Positions 26,511 through 39,249 are shown, numbered from the stretch's first letter. The stretch: DNA of 64,000 nt from Phycisphaerales bacterium (GCA_022446965.1 JAKVBV010000006.1:1-64000); one strand, 5' to 3'. The notes: a model not told the origin generated them from the sequence alone. Translations and numbers: made by a program.

Positions 26511-29500
26511 ACGGCAATGGCCGCCCGACAGGACGAACGTATTGGCGCAGCCTGAACGAGGTTGCTGACACGCCCGAGTTCCGCACGTTCATGCACCGCG
26601 AGTTTCCCTCCGGTGCGACTGAACTTCTCGACGGCACCGATCGCCGTGGTTTCCTCAAGATCATGGGCGCCTCGATGGCGCTCGCCGGCGCGGGCCTCAC
26701 CGGCTGCCGTCGCTGGCCTGAGCAGCACATTGCACCCTTTGCGTCACGCCCCGACGGCACCGTTCCTGGACAGGCGCAGCAGTACGCCTCGATCGTGGAA
26801 CTTGGTGGTATCGCCACGGGCATCCTGGCGACCACACACGATGGTCGTCCCACCAAGCTCGAAGGCAATCCGGATCATCCCGGCTCTGGCGGCGCGCTCA
26901 ACGCGCACCAGCAGGCCATGGTGCTTGACCTCTACGACCCCGATCGCAGCCGCGGTGTGCTTGAACATCCCGGCGACGCCGCCAAGGCGGCGGCGCGAGA
27001 ATGGGCCGACTTCGAACAGTGGTGGGGCACCCACGCTGATTCGCTGGGCACGGGCAAGGGGCTGTGGTTCGTGTCCGAACCCACTGGGTCGCCAAGTGTG
27101 CGTCGCATGCAGCGTGTGATTCGTCGCCGCTTCCCCGATGCCACCTGGGTGAACTGGGATCCAACCGCCTCCGCGGAAAAGGCCGGGCTCGACGCCGCCA
27201 TGGGCGGCGATCTGCGGCCCGTGTACGACCTGTCCAAGGCCGACGTGATCGTGTCGCTCGACAGCGACTTTCTGTGCAGTCATGGCGATGCCTTGAACTT
27301 GTCTCGCCAGTGGGCCACGCGGCGCACGCCGGACAACATGAATCGCCTCTTGGTCGCTGAGCCGGGCCTGAGCCTGACCGGCGCCAACGCCGATGACCGC
27401 TGGGCGATGCGATCCGCCGATGTGGCCGTCATTGCGGCGCACCTCGCGGCAGTGTTTACCGGCGATGGATCAATCGAACGAGCCTTGTCGCCCGAAGCGC
27501 AGGCTGCGGCCGACGCCATGGCTGCGCAGTTGCGAAACGCCAATGGTCGCTCGGTGGTGATCGCCGGTCGCTCCCAGAGTGCTGCCGTGCATCACCATGT
27601 GGCGATCATCAATGAAGCGATGGGCAACACCGGCTCGACGGTGTCGTACGTGCGTGTGTCCGAAGCGGAGATGGCCACGGCTGACCTCAAGGCATTCGCC
27701 ACTGCGGCAGCCAATGGCTCGGTCAACACCGCCGTGTTGATTGGTGTGAACCCCGTGTACGACGCACCGGCCGATCTGGGCTTCGCTGCGGCACTGGGCA
27801 AGGTGGCCAATCGCATCAGCCTATCGTCGCATGTCGATGAAACATCGCGGGCCTGCACCATGCACCTGCCCAAGGCGCACGCACTAGAGTGCTGGGGCGA
27901 CGGCGTGGCCTGGGACGGCACGGTCAGCGTGCAACAGCCGATGATTCTGCCGCTCTACGGCGGCCGATCCATAATCGAACTGCTTGCCGTGATGGCTGGC
28001 GAGGCGGACACCGCCGGCTTCGACATCACGCGTCGCACCTTTGAAGAGCTCACCGGCAAGGCGATGACGCCCGCAGGCGAAACGCCAGGCTACGACGCCG
28101 ATTGGCGCCGCGCTCTGCATGCAGGTGTGATTGAGGGCACCTCCGCAACAGCGGAAACACCGCCGGTGCGTCGCACTGTGGCGCCGCTGCCGATCGAGGA
28201 CGGCGGCATCGAGGTGAACTTCACACCGTCGTACGCGATAGGTGATGGCCGCTTCGCCAACAACGGATGGCTGCAGGAATTCCCCGACCCGATCACCAAG
28301 CTCACCTGGGATAACGCCGTGCTGATGCACGCCGATGATGCCGCCGAAGCAGGTGTGTCTGATGGCGACATCGTTCGTGTCACCGTTGGGGGCACGAGCG
28401 TGGAAGGCCCCGCCATCGTGCAGCCTGGCCAAGCCAAGAGCACCGTGTCGATCGCACTGGGCTGGGGCCGAACCTTCCCCGGTCGAGTTAGCACGGGTGC
28501 AGGCTTCGACGCCTATCCACTGCGTGCATCAAACGCCATGTGGACCCGCACCGGCGCATCCGTGTCGGGCACCGGCGAGTCCATGGAACTCGCTCGCACG
28601 CAGGATCACTTCGCCATCGACTCCATCGGTGGACAGGGCACGCAAGAGCGTCTGCCTGTGCTGTTCCGCGAGGGGTCGGTGGACACGTGGAAGAAGGATC
28701 ACGCCTTCGCCCAGCACATGGGCCACTCCATGGGTCGGTTGTCACTGTGGCAAGAGCAGCAGTTCGACGGCGCCGACTACGCCTGGGGCATGAGCATTGA
28801 TCTGAGCAAGTGCATCGGCTGCGGTGACTGCGTGATCGCCTGCCAGGCTGAGAACAACATTCCCGTCGTGGGTAAGCATCAGGTCATCATGGGGCGCGAG
28901 ATGCACTGGCTGCGGATCGATCGGTACTACCGCTTCGCGTCCGATGGTCATGGTCACTACGACACGTCGAACCCATCGACGGTTGCCATGCAGCCGATGA
29001 TGTGTCAGCAGTGCGAGAACGCACCGTGCGAGCAGGTCTGCCCGGTGGCGGCCACCGTGCACACGACCGACGGTCTCAACGCGATGGTCTACAACCGCTG
29101 CGTTGGCACGCGGTACTGCTCGAACAACTGCCCCTACAAGGTGCGGCGATTCAACTACTTCGACTACTTCCGTCGTGATCCCATGCGGGACACGGGCATG
29201 CTGCAGGTGCAGCCGGATTACTACGTGCGTCGTCAAAGTGGTGGTGACCCGCTGCGTCGCATGCAGTTCAACCCCGATGTCTCGGTTCGCATGCGTGGCG
29301 TGATGGAAAAGTGCACTTGGTGTACACAGCGCATCGAAGCCGCGAAGATCGACGCCCGCAACGCGTGGGTCAAGCTGCCCGAAGCTGAGAAGGCCCAGGC
29401 CAAGCGTGTGGTCATTCCAGACGGCACGATCGTGCCGGCCTGTGCCCAGACGTGTGCGACGGACGCCATCGTGTTTGGCGATCTCATGGATCCCGAATCA

Positions 29501-29691
29501 CAGGTGAGCAAGCTGCATCGCGACGACCTGTCGTACGGCCTGCTGGAAGAACTCAACGTGAAGCCGCGGAACAAGTTCCTCGCACGAGTGACGAACCCAA
29601 CCGACGGCGAGCGGTATCCGCACGACCACGGCGGACATGGACACGGCCATGGATCCCATGGTGATCACGGCCACACGGAGGCGGCGCACTG

Positions 29692-29692
<1 letters not shown>
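26498..29692 (+). CDS. actB: Alternative complex III, molybdopterin-oxidoreductase-like/iron-sulfur subunit ActB
   Basis: 1064 residues, a fusion as in other ActB. A twin-arginine signal (DRRGFLK, 48-54) is followed by a lipobox-like LTGC ending at Cys70, so it may be a Tat-exported lipoprotein. Residues ~75-720 resemble molybdopterin oxidoreductases, which in this family carry no Mo cofactor. From ~770 a ferredoxin domain shows [37 protein letters not shown] and CTWC...CAQTCATD, enough for four Fe-S clusters. Its stop overlaps actC by TGATG. Confidence 0.94.
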
Positions 29693-31106
<1,414 letters not shown>

Positions 31107-31110
<4 letters not shown>

Positions 31111-31691
31111 GCACGGCGCCAACACCCAACGACACTCTGTGGGGCCTCGCGGCGGTCTTTGACACGCCCGCCAAGATCATGCACGCCGCCAAGGCGACGC
31201 GTGAGCGTGGTTTCCGTTGGTTTGATTGCCACACGCCGTTCCCTGTGCACGGGCTCGACTTTGCGATGGGTGTGAGTTACACCATCCTGCCGATCCTCGT
31301 GTTCTTCGGTGGTCTTACCGGCACGTGCCTGGCCATCTTCCTGCAGACGTTCACCAACTCGTTCGAACTGGACATCTGGGCACTGGTGCCTGTGGTGGGG
31401 TACCAGTTCGAAGTGTCGGGCAAGCCGCTCATCAGTACGCCGGCCTTCGTGCCCGTGGCGTTCGAGTTGACGGTGCTGCTCTCGGCCCTGACCACCGTGT
31501 TCGGCATGTTCGTACTCAACAAGTTGCCGTGCCTGTACCACCCGGTGCTCAAGTCCACACAGCTCAAGCGCATCACCGATGACCGCTTCGTGCTGGTGAT
31601 CGAAGCTGGTGATCCGGAATTCGTCATGGAGGACGCGACCGATTTCCTCCGCAGTCTCGACCCCGAGTCGATTGTTGAGCTGGAGGCCTGA
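31107..31691 (+). CDS. actD: Alternative complex III, membrane subunit ActD (DUF3341)
   Basis: 194 residues. DUF3341 features: N-terminal [39 protein letters not shown], two helices (~58-78, ~118-138), then the [11 protein letters not shown]-type segment [12 protein letters not shown] and a C-terminal FVLVIEAGD domain. Ends 3 nt before actE. Confidence 0.92.
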
Positions 31692-31694
31692 CCC

Positions 31695-32486
31695 ATGGGT
31701 TCTCACGCACCACGACAACGACCTGGCTGGGCGATCTTCGACGTGCCGAAGATCATCTGGGCGGTGTTCATTCTGCTGGGTTGCATCGCGACCATCCCGC
31801 CGGCGGTGATCTACTACGCCCGCACGGCCCCCAAGGTGGAACCGCGCATCCACTTGATCCAGAACATGGACAACCAGCCGCGGCTCAACGCCCAGCAGAC
31901 GTCCAATCAGTTCCGTGACAATCGCGCCATGCGTCAGCCGGTTGCTGGCACGGTGGCTCGCGGTGCGATGGTCGACGACACGCACCTATGGTTGGGCACG
32001 GTGGACGGCGCCTTCGCAACCACCTTCCCCGATTCGATCACCGTGGATCACGCGCTGCTCGAACGCGGCCGCGAGCGATATGACATCTATTGCCTGCCAT
32101 GTCACGGCGTGTCCGGCATTGGCGACGGGCCGGTGCACAAGAAGGCCATGAATCTTCTGGAGAACGGCACCAACGGCACCACCTGGGTGCAGCCGCGGAA
32201 TCTGCATGAAGATGCGGTGCTCGAGCAGTCGCCCGGCCAGATCTTCCACACGGTCAGCAACGGCATGAACAACATGGCCGGCTACTCGGCACAGATCCCC
32301 GTGCACGATCGCTGGGCGATCGTGGCCTGGGTGGAAGCCCTGCAGGTGTCCCGCAACGCACCGCCAGAGCATGTGCCCGGTGCCGACGACTTCAAGCAGG
32401 TGGTGCGCACGGCTGCTGATGCTGAGGCATTGAGTGAGCCCGCTGCCGATCCCGCAGCACACGACCACGGTGGAGGTGCCCAGTGA
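31695..32486 (+). CDS. actE: Alternative complex III, monoheme cytochrome c subunit ActE
   Basis: 263 residues. One N-terminal hydrophobic segment (~18-40) containing LLGC, which may be a weak lipobox or simply a membrane anchor. One heme site CLPCH near 134-138 and a distal Met candidate in NGMNNMAGY. His/Ala/Asp-rich C-terminus (AHDHGGG). It likely hands electrons from ActA to the caa3 oxidase. Overlaps actF by GTGA. Confidence 0.92.
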   Translation: MGSHAPRQRPGWAIFDVPKIIWAVFILLGCIATIPPAVIYYARTAPKVEPRIHLIQNMDNQPRLNAQQTSNQFRDNRAMRQPVAGTVARGAMVDDTHLWLGTVDGAFATTFPDSITVDHALLERGRERYDIYCLPCHGVSGIGDGPVHKKAMNLLENGTNGTTWVQPRNLHEDAVLEQSPGQIFHTVSNGMNNMAGYSAQIPVHDRWAIVAWVEALQVSRNAPPEHVPGADDFKQVVRTAADAEALSEPAADPAAHDHGGGAQ

Positions 32487-33769
32487 ACACCACACTGAAC
32501 GCGACCACTGAACAGCTGCACCTGGGTGCCATGGGCAAGAAGTTCACCGGCGTCGGTGTCACACTCGCCGTGATCGGCGTGGGTGGCACACTGGCCCTGG
32601 CCTCGTCCGCTGGTGCTGAAACCTTCTGGCGGGCCTATCTGTTCGCCGTGTCTGCGGCGTTCGCCATCTGTCTCGGCGGCCTGTTCTTCACCATCCTCCA
32701 GCACATCGTGCGAGCCGGGTGGTCGGTGACCGTGCGTCGAACTGCAGAGGGGCTGGCAGCCAACCTCAAGTGGATGTGGATCCTGTTGGTGCCCATGATC
32801 GTGCTGGTCTGGGGCGGCAACGGCCACCTCCTGTACGAATGGGCTGACACCGACCTCGTCGCCCACGACTACCTGCTGCAGAAGAAGGCCGCGTATCTGA
32901 ACCCCACGTTCTGGTGCATTCGCATGATTGCCTACGGCGCGATCTGGGCGGTGCTGGCCAAGTTCTTCGTGGGCCACTCCATCGCACAGGATGCCGACGG
33001 CAACGTGTCCCGTTCGAGCGCCATGCAGATGCTGGCGCCCATCGGCATCGTGCTCTACGCCCTGACGCAGACCTTCGCCGCGATCGACTGGATCATGTCG
33101 CTGCAGCCCACGTGGTTCTCCACGATGTTCGGCGTGTATTACTTCGCCGTCAGCTGCACCGGTTGTTTCGCCACGATGATCATCCTGTTGGCCGTGCTCA
33201 AGAACGGCGGCAAGCTAGGCAATGCGGTGAACACCGAGCACTTCCATGATCTGGGCAAGATGCTGTTCGCCTTCGGTGTGGTCTTCTGGGCCTACATCGG
33301 CTTCAGCCAGTACATGCTGATCTGGTACGCCAACATCCCCGTGGAAACCGGCTGGTTCTTCCCGCGGCAGATGGGTGAGTACTTCTATGTGAGTTGGATC
33401 CTGATCATCGGCCACTTCATGCTGCCCTTCGTGGTGCTGGTGTCCCGATGGCCCAAGCGATTCCCCGGCGTGATCGCTGCCATCGCCACCTGGATGGTGT
33501 TGATGTTCCTCGTCGATGTGTACTGGCTGGTGATGCCGGTCGTGCCTACCGATGCACTGATCAACTCTGAAACCAACGACGCACTCGTGGCCGCGGTCGA
33601 AGCGGGCGAAGTGAGCATCGGCTGGAACCCACACCTGATTCAGCTCACGGCCATCGCCGGGGTGCTTGGTCTGGTGCTGGCTGGCTGGGCCTTCGCGTTG
33701 CGTCGCTGCAGTCTGGTGCCCGTCCGTGATCCGCGTTTGCCCGAAGCTCTGGCGTTTGAGAATCTGTGA
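32483..33769 (+). CDS. actF: Alternative complex III, membrane subunit ActF
   Basis: 428 residues from GTG 32483. About ten helices, NrfD-superfamily, paralogous to ActC. Seen: YLFAVSAAFAICLGGLFF, FAAIDWIMSLQPTWFSTMFGVYYF (typical of ActF), FGVVFWAYIGFSQYMLIWYANIPVET and GHFMLPFVVLVSR. Stop overlaps the next ATG as TGATG. Confidence 0.92.
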   Translation: MNTTLNATTEQLHLGAMGKKFTGVGVTLAVIGVGGTLALASSAGAETFWRAYLFAVSAAFAICLGGLFFTILQHIVRAGWSVTVRRTAEGLAANLKWMWILLVPMIVLVWGGNGHLLYEWADTDLVAHDYLLQKKAAYLNPTFWCIRMIAYGAIWAVLAKFFVGHSIAQDADGNVSRSSAMQMLAPIGIVLYALTQTFAAIDWIMSLQPTWFSTMFGVYYFAVSCTGCFATMIILLAVLKNGGKLGNAVNTEHFHDLGKMLFAFGVVFWAYIGFSQYMLIWYANIPVETGWFFPRQMGEYFYVSWILIIGHFMLPFVVLVSRWPKRFPGVIAAIATWMVLMFLVDVYWLVMPVVPTDALINSETNDALVAAVEAGEVSIGWNPHLIQLTAIAGVLGLVLAGWAFALRRCSLVPVRDPRLPEALAFENL

Positions 33770-34125
33770 TGACCGAACACGACACCAATCAGATTCAACT
33801 TCCCGGTGATACCGAAGATCCCGGCGGCGGGATGACGTGGCTGCTGGGCTTGGCCAGCACCTTCCTGCTGATCTCGGTGCTCATCGCAACCAACGCGATG
33901 TTCTATCACGTGGCCGCGTACGCCACGACCGATAAGGAAATCGGAGCCTATTCGGTGGCTGCCGAGCTCATGCGTGAAGAACGCAAGACACAGCTCGAGC
34001 AGGAGCCTTACTGGGAAGCATGGACCGACATCGACGGTGAGCTCACCGGTGAGCGCGCGCTGCACGTGCCCATGGACACGGCTGCCGACATCGTGGTGAA
34101 GCGATGGGGAGGCGCATCGAAGTGA
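33769..34125 (+). CDS. Small single-helix membrane protein in the act-cox operon
   Basis: 118 residues. One helix at about 22-44 (MTWLLGLASTFLLISVLIAT), then a charged soluble tail with no cofactor motif. Its position right after actF is that of the small accessory subunit (ActG) reported for Rhodothermus-type complexes, but no sequence identity can be asserted. ATG 33769 overlaps the actF stop; a GTG one codon earlier is possible. Confidence 0.75.
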   Translation: MTEHDTNQIQLPGDTEDPGGGMTWLLGLASTFLLISVLIATNAMFYHVAAYATTDKEIGAYSVAAELMREERKTQLEQEPYWEAWTDIDGELTGERALHVPMDTAADIVVKRWGGASK

Positions 34126-34994
34126 TCCGGCAACGGCTCATCTCGATTGCATGTCTGGGGCTGGCCGCCACGGCCGCCGCGGAAACCCTGCGCACTGCCG
34201 ATGTGATTCCGCCGGAGTTCGACGGCGTGGGCATCGTGCAAAATCTCGATCAGCCGGTGCCCGGCGATCTGGTCTTCATGGACCACGAAGGCACGGCCGT
34301 GCAGATGAGCGATCTGGTTGCCGGTGGCGAACTGCCCGTGATCCTCACGCTCAACTACTACCGATGCCCGATGTTGTGCACGCTCACGCTCAACGGCCTG
34401 GTGGATTCGCTCGAGAACGTGAATCTGCAGCCTGGCGTGGACTATGAACTAGTCACCGTGAGCATCAACCCTGATGAAGGCCCAGAACTGGCTGCCCAGA
34501 ATCGCAAGGGCTACATGGCGATGCTGCAGGGCAAGGGTGTGGATACGTCCGCTGCTCGCTGGTCGTTCCTCACGGGGAACCAGGCGCAGATTGAGCAATT
34601 GGCCGATGCTGTGGGCTTCGGCTATCGCTACGACGAGAAGAGTGGCGAGTACGCCCACACGTCGAGCATCATGTTCATCACACCCGATGGCCGCATCTCG
34701 AAGTACATGAACGACGTGCGGTTCCCCTCACGTGACGTTCGATTCGCATTGGTGGAAGCATCAGAGGGCCGAATCGGCACGCTGATGGACAGCTTTGCCC
34801 TGTTCAACTGCTTCCAGTGGGATCCCGAGGCCAACAGTTACGTCGCCGATGCATGGAAGCTCATGCGTCTCGGCGGTGTGTTCATCGTGTTGCTTATCGT
34901 GGTCGGCTGGTACGTGCTGTGGCGCATGGGTCCGTCGAATCACGACAACAATCAGTCCCCCGGTGTGATGGCCGGGCAGGAAGTGCTGACATGA
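34122..34994 (+). CDS. Sco1/SenC-type copper chaperone with C-terminal anchor
   Basis: 290 residues from GTG 34122, which overlaps the upstream stop as GTGA and has GGGGAGG at 34106-34112. The ATG at 34104 would place the ribosome site inside the gene. Signal peptide ~1-20. Thioredoxin-like Sco fold with copper ligands C82-x3-C86 (YRCPMLC) and His179 (EYAHTSS). An extra helix at ~250-268 near the C-terminus is not usual for Sco, which normally has an N-terminal anchor. It should load Cu-A of the oxidase subunit II encoded next. Confidence 0.9.
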   Translation: MIRQRLISIACLGLAATAAAETLRTADVIPPEFDGVGIVQNLDQPVPGDLVFMDHEGTAVQMSDLVAGGELPVILTLNYYRCPMLCTLTLNGLVDSLENVNLQPGVDYELVTVSINPDEGPELAAQNRKGYMAMLQGKGVDTSAARWSFLTGNQAQIEQLADAVGFGYRYDEKSGEYAHTSSIMFITPDGRISKYMNDVRFPSRDVRFALVEASEGRIGTLMDSFALFNCFQWDPEANSYVADAWKLMRLGGVFIVLLIVVGWYVLWRMGPSNHDNNQSPGVMAGQEVLT

Positions 34995-36115
34995 TGTCCC
35001 TGCTCACGATGATCGGTGCAGCCGCGCCGTCCAAGGAAGCCACCTTCTGGATGCCCGAATCTGCATCCACCGTGGCGCCCATGGTCGACGGGCTCATGGA
35101 CTTCATCAACATCGTCTGCTACATCTTCTTCGCGTTGGTCGTGGCGGCGTTGTTCTACTTCGCCATCAAGTACCGCCAGCGTGAAGGCGATTACACGTTC
35201 GACAGTGACGGCCCGACGCACAATATGGCGTTGGAAATCACCTGGACGGGTATTCCCACGATCATCGTGATCGTGATGTTCTGGCTGGGCATGCAGACCT
35301 ACATGGATCTGCGGACCGCACCAGCCAACTCATACGACGTCAACGTGACGGCTCAGAAGTGGTCGTGGACATTCCAGCATCCGGAGTTCGCAGTCACCGA
35401 AGCCAACGAGCTCACGGTGCCTGCCAACCGCCCCGTGCGGCTGATCATGGCCTCCCAGGATGTGCTACACAGTTTGTATGTGCCCGCCTTCCGCGTGAAG
35501 CAGGATGTGGTGCCGGGCCGGTACACCAGCCTGTGGTTCGAGGCGACTGAGCCGGGCACCTACCAGTTGTACTGCGCCGAGTACTGCGGCAAGGATCACT
35601 CCCTGATGCTGGCCACCGTGCACGTGTTGCCGTGGGATGAGTATCAGACCAAGATGGGCAAGTTGGCCCGGGAGTACGAGGACATTCCCGATTCGCAGCT
35701 GCCGGCCTACGCCATCAACCGCCTCTACAACCGGTGTGCCTCGTGCCACAGTCTTGATGGATCCTCGGGCACTGGTCCGTCGTTCAAGGGCCTGTGGGAT
35801 CGCACGGTCAATGGCACCACCGAGTTCACCAACGGCCAATCCGTCGGCGACCTGTCTGGTCCCGGTGGTGAGTACGAGTTGGCCGAGAACTACATCCGCT
35901 CGTCCATCGTGCAGCCGCAGCGCCATGTGGTGCAGGGCTTCACGGGGGCCATGCCGTCCTTCCAAGGTCAGCTCAAGGAGCGTCAGATCGACGCCCTCGT
36001 GTTGATGATGAAGCACCTAGATCAGGTTGTCGACGCAGACGGCAACATCATCGAGAGCCCGAACCTCGGTGGCGATGACGCCGCCGAGCCGGAGCAGGAG
36101 GGCGCGTCCGAATGA
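34991..36115 (+). CDS. coxB: Cytochrome c oxidase subunit II with fused cytochrome c domain (caa3)
   Basis: 374 residues. Two N-terminal helices (~35-60, ~85-105), then a cupredoxin with all Cu-A ligands: H160, C195, E197, C199, H203, M206. A C-terminal cytochrome c domain carries CASCH at 249-253 and a Met in GAMPSF, so this is a caa3-type oxidase. Starts with two in-frame ATGs overlapping the sco stop; ends overlapping coxA by ATGA. Confidence 0.95.
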   Translation: MMSLLTMIGAAAPSKEATFWMPESASTVAPMVDGLMDFINIVCYIFFALVVAALFYFAIKYRQREGDYTFDSDGPTHNMALEITWTGIPTIIVIVMFWLGMQTYMDLRTAPANSYDVNVTAQKWSWTFQHPEFAVTEANELTVPANRPVRLIMASQDVLHSLYVPAFRVKQDVVPGRYTSLWFEATEPGTYQLYCAEYCGKDHSLMLATVHVLPWDEYQTKMGKLAREYEDIPDSQLPAYAINRLYNRCASCHSLDGSSGTGPSFKGLWDRTVNGTTEFTNGQSVGDLSGPGGEYELAENYIRSSIVQPQRHVVQGFTGAMPSFQGQLKERQIDALVLMMKHLDQVVDADGNIIESPNLGGDDAAEPEQEGASE

Positions 36116-37815
36116 GTACCGTCGACGCTTCCAAAACGTCCGGGCCCGCGCCGGTCACGGACAACTACCTCACACACACACGCGGTGTCTGGTCGTGGCT
36201 GTTCACGCTCGATCACAAGCGCATTGGCCTGATGTATCTGGTGTCCGTGTTGGGTTCATTCTTCCTCGGCGGGATCATGGCACTGCTCGTGCGTACGCAG
36301 CTGCTCACGCCCGAGGGCCTGATCATGGATCAGGATCAGTACAACCAGGTGTTCACCCTGCACGGTGCCATCATGGTGTTCCTCGTGATCATCCCGTCGA
36401 TTCCGGCGGCGTTGGGCAACTTCGTGTTGCCGATTATGTTGGGGGCCAAGGATGTGGCCTTCCCGCGGCTGAACTTGTTCAGCTACTGGCTGTGGATCGT
36501 GGGCGCCCTGTGCTTCGTACTGGCCCTGTTCACCGGCGGCCTCGACACCGGCTGGACCTTCTACACGCCGTACAGCATTGACACCGGATCGGCGATGGGC
36601 GGTGTGATCCCGGCCCTCACCGGCGTGTTCATTCTGGGCTTCGCCTCGATCTTTACCGGCATGAACTTCGTGGTGACCATTCACCGCCTACGTCCGCCGG
36701 GTATGACCTGGTTCCGCATGCCGCTGTTCCTGTGGTCGATCTACGCCACAGCCATCATTCAAGTGCTCGCCACACCCGTGTTGGGCATCACGCTCGCCCT
36801 GCTCGCCGTGGAACGGGCGTTCGGCATTGGAATCTTCAATCCGGCCCTCGGTGGGGACCCGGTGCTGTACCAGCACTTCTTCTGGTTCTACAGCCACCCG
36901 GCCGTGTACATCATGATTCTGCCGGGCATGGGCATCATCTCCGACCTGATTGCTGTGCACAGCCACCGACACATCTTTGGTTACAGCTTCATCGCCTGGA
37001 GTTCCGTCGCGATCGCGGTGTTCTCCTTCCTCGTGTGGGGCCACCACATGTTCACCTCGGGCCAGAGCGAATTGGTCACCGTGGTGTTCTCCTTCATCAC
37101 GTTCTCGGTGGCGATCCCATCGGCGGTGAAGGTGTTCAACTGGTTGGCCACCATGTACAAGGGCACGATCAGTTGGAACACGCCCATGCTCTATGGCATG
37201 GGGTTCATCTTCATCTTCACCATCGGTGGCCTGACCGGCCTGCACCTTGGCACGCTGGGCACGGATGTACACCTGCACGACACCTACTTCGTGGTGGCGC
37301 ACTTCCACTACGTGATGATGGGCTCGGCGTTGATCGCCTTCATCGGCGGCATCCATCACTGGTGGCCCAAGATGACCGGCCGCATGTACAGCGAACTGTG
37401 GGGCCGCATCGCCTTCACGCTGGTATTCATCGGTTTCAACCTGACGTTCTTCAGTCAGTTCATGCTGGGCTCGCAGGGCATGCCCCGTCGCTACGCCAGC
37501 TACCCCGAAGACGCCGGCTTCCAGCTGTATCACATCCTCTCCACGTGCGGTTCGTACGTGCTCGCACTGGGCTTCTTCATCACGGCTGGCTATCTGATCC
37601 AGTCGCTGATCGGCGGGCGTCGTGCTCCGGCCAACCCATGGGGCGGGCGCAGCCTCGAGTGGCAGTGCACGTCACCGCCACCGCACGACAACTTCGCCGA
37701 AGCACCGACCGTGGGTGACTGCTACGACTTCTCGGTGCTCCGCTGGGATGAGAACGAGCAGGGCTATGTGTGGCGTGAAGACGTCTCGCATCCTGCAAAC
37801 GAGGCACACACGTGA
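36112..37815 (+). CDS. coxA: Cytochrome c oxidase subunit I, type A2 signature
   Basis: 567 residues, twelve or more helices. Low-spin heme His in FTLHGAIMV; Cu-B ligands in YSHPAVY (~260-266) and WGHHMF; heme ligands in VVAHFHYV. The D-channel glutamate of type A1 (HPEVY) is Ala264, and Tyr260-Ser261 precede the His. This YSHPxVY pattern defines type A2 oxidases such as that of Rhodothermus marinus. It reduces O2 to water and pumps protons. Overlaps coxC by GTGA. Confidence 0.96.
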   Translation: MSTVDASKTSGPAPVTDNYLTHTRGVWSWLFTLDHKRIGLMYLVSVLGSFFLGGIMALLVRTQLLTPEGLIMDQDQYNQVFTLHGAIMVFLVIIPSIPAALGNFVLPIMLGAKDVAFPRLNLFSYWLWIVGALCFVLALFTGGLDTGWTFYTPYSIDTGSAMGGVIPALTGVFILGFASIFTGMNFVVTIHRLRPPGMTWFRMPLFLWSIYATAIIQVLATPVLGITLALLAVERAFGIGIFNPALGGDPVLYQHFFWFYSHPAVYIMILPGMGIISDLIAVHSHRHIFGYSFIAWSSVAIAVFSFLVWGHHMFTSGQSELVTVVFSFITFSVAIPSAVKVFNWLATMYKGTISWNTPMLYGMGFIFIFTIGGLTGLHLGTLGTDVHLHDTYFVVAHFHYVMMGSALIAFIGGIHHWWPKMTGRMYSELWGRIAFTLVFIGFNLTFFSQFMLGSQGMPRRYASYPEDAGFQLYHILSTCGSYVLALGFFITAGYLIQSLIGGRRAPANPWGGRSLEWQCTSPPPHDNFAEAPTVGDCYDFSVLRWDENEQGYVWREDVSHPANEAHT

Positions 37816-38801
37816 GCCACGATCACGACCATCCCGACTTCCTCGGACACCACTGGGAGAATCCCAAGCAGCAGTTCGAGGCCGGCAAGCTCGGCATGTG
37901 GCTCTTCCTCACGACGGAAGTGCTGCTGTTCGGCGGCCTCTTCGTGGCGTACACGGTGTGGCGATCGAACTACCCTGAGCTGTTCAAGTACGGCTCGCAG
38001 TTCCTGGACACCAACTGGGGTGCCACGAACACCGCCGTGCTGCTGATCAGCTCGATGACGATGGCCATGGCCGTCACCTATGCTGCTCGCGGCAAGATGA
38101 AGGCTGTCGTGATCTGTCTCGTGCTCACGCTCTTCGGGGCCGCGGGCTTCATGGCGATCAAGTACGTGGAGTACAGCCACAAGTTCCATGAGGGCTTCTA
38201 CCCGGGCCTGGCGTTCTACGACGAACCGCATGCTTCGGAGCTGTGGCTGCCACTCGATGAAACCGCCACGGCGGCCAAGGCCCATGCCCATCAGATGGAC
38301 ATGGACGAGTCGGCCATGCTGCACGCTGAGGCATTGGTTCGAGCCGAACTGCCCGAAGCACCGGCCGATGCCCAGAATTGGAACAAGTCCATTTCGGGCC
38401 CCGGTCCTGCCGGGCTGACCACGAATCTGGAGCAGGAAGAACTCGCTGAGTTCACCACGTTCCTGCCGGAGTTCGTGACCGGCGACATCGAGGATGCCGG
38501 TGAAGAACTCGCGTTCGCCGAGCATCACGAGCCGGGCGAAGAACCGCATCTCTCGCACCCGCTGCAGGACCCAACGCGTCCCACCAACGCCCAGAAGTTC
38601 TTCACGATCTACTTCATGATGACGGGCCTGCACGGCATCCACGTCGTGATCGGTGGCATCGTGATTCTGTGGCTGCTGTGGCGCACGCTGCGAGGCGACT
38701 TCAACCGTGAGTATTACACCCCGATCGATCTGGGCGGCCTGTATTGGCACGTCGTGGACTTGATCTGGATCTTCCTGTTCCCAATGTTCTATCTGATCTG
38801 A
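37812..38801 (+). CDS. coxC: Cytochrome c oxidase subunit III with large central insertion
   Basis: 329 residues from GTG 37812. Five helices: ~27-47, ~72-90, ~97-117, then ~265-290 and ~308-329. Between the third and fourth lies an insertion of about 120 residues (~135-257), acidic and rich in Glu, Ala and His, with no cofactor motif. Family features [23 protein letters not shown] and [14 protein letters not shown] are intact. The N-terminus is His/Asp-rich. Confidence 0.92.
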   Translation: MSHDHDHPDFLGHHWENPKQQFEAGKLGMWLFLTTEVLLFGGLFVAYTVWRSNYPELFKYGSQFLDTNWGATNTAVLLISSMTMAMAVTYAARGKMKAVVICLVLTLFGAAGFMAIKYVEYSHKFHEGFYPGLAFYDEPHASELWLPLDETATAAKAHAHQMDMDESAMLHAEALVRAELPEAPADAQNWNKSISGPGPAGLTTNLEQEELAEFTTFLPEFVTGDIEDAGEELAFAEHHEPGEEPHLSHPLQDPTRPTNAQKFFTIYFMMTGLHGIHVVIGGIVILWLLWRTLRGDFNREYYTPIDLGGLYWHVVDLIWIFLFPMFYLI

Positions 38802-38814
38802 CGCGAGGCCAAGC

Positions 38815-39249
38815 ATGTCCGAACATCATGAACATGGAGCAGTGGGGCACATCGTCCCGATCAAAATGCTGGTTGGCGTGTGCGCCATCTTGCTGTTCCT
38901 CACCTTCGTCACGGTGTGGGTGGCCAAGTTTGACTTCGAAACGGTCAACATTGGCGAAGCCAACATCCTGATCGCCATGGGTGTGGCCACGGTCAAGGCC
39001 ACATTGGTGTGCCTGATCTTCATGCACCTCAAGTGGGATCGCCCCTTTGTGAGCTTCATCTTTCTCGCGAGTGTGCTGTTCGTGCTGCTGTTCATCACCT
39101 TCTCGCTGATGGACACGCACGCCAATCAACCTGCATTGGTGCCGGGCAACTCTCCGGTAATCCAGCAGAAGCTTGATGCCCTCGAGGCATCAGAGCAGGC
39201 GCATGCCGCGGCCGGACATGCCCCGGCCCACGATGACGCCGGGCACTGA
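38815..39249 (+). CDS. Cytochrome c oxidase subunit IV-type protein
   Basis: 144 residues. Three helices (~17-35, ~43-63, ~73-95) in the prokaryotic subunit IV arrangement, with LVCLIFMHLKWDRPFV the typical family segment. The C-terminus is Ala/His-rich. It starts 13 nt after coxC and overlaps the next gene by 17 nt. Confidence 0.88.
   Translation: MSEHHEHGAVGHIVPIKMLVGVCAILLFLTFVTVWVAKFDFETVNIGEANILIAMGVATVKATLVCLIFMHLKWDRPFVSFIFLASVLFVLLFITFSLMDTHANQPALVPGNSPVIQQKLDALEASEQAHAAAGHAPAHDDAGH

Noticed and set aside
36688-37533. 281-codon minus-strand ORF opposite coxA
   Set aside because: Charged low-complexity translation of the antisense of a membrane protein; no ribosome site or homology features.
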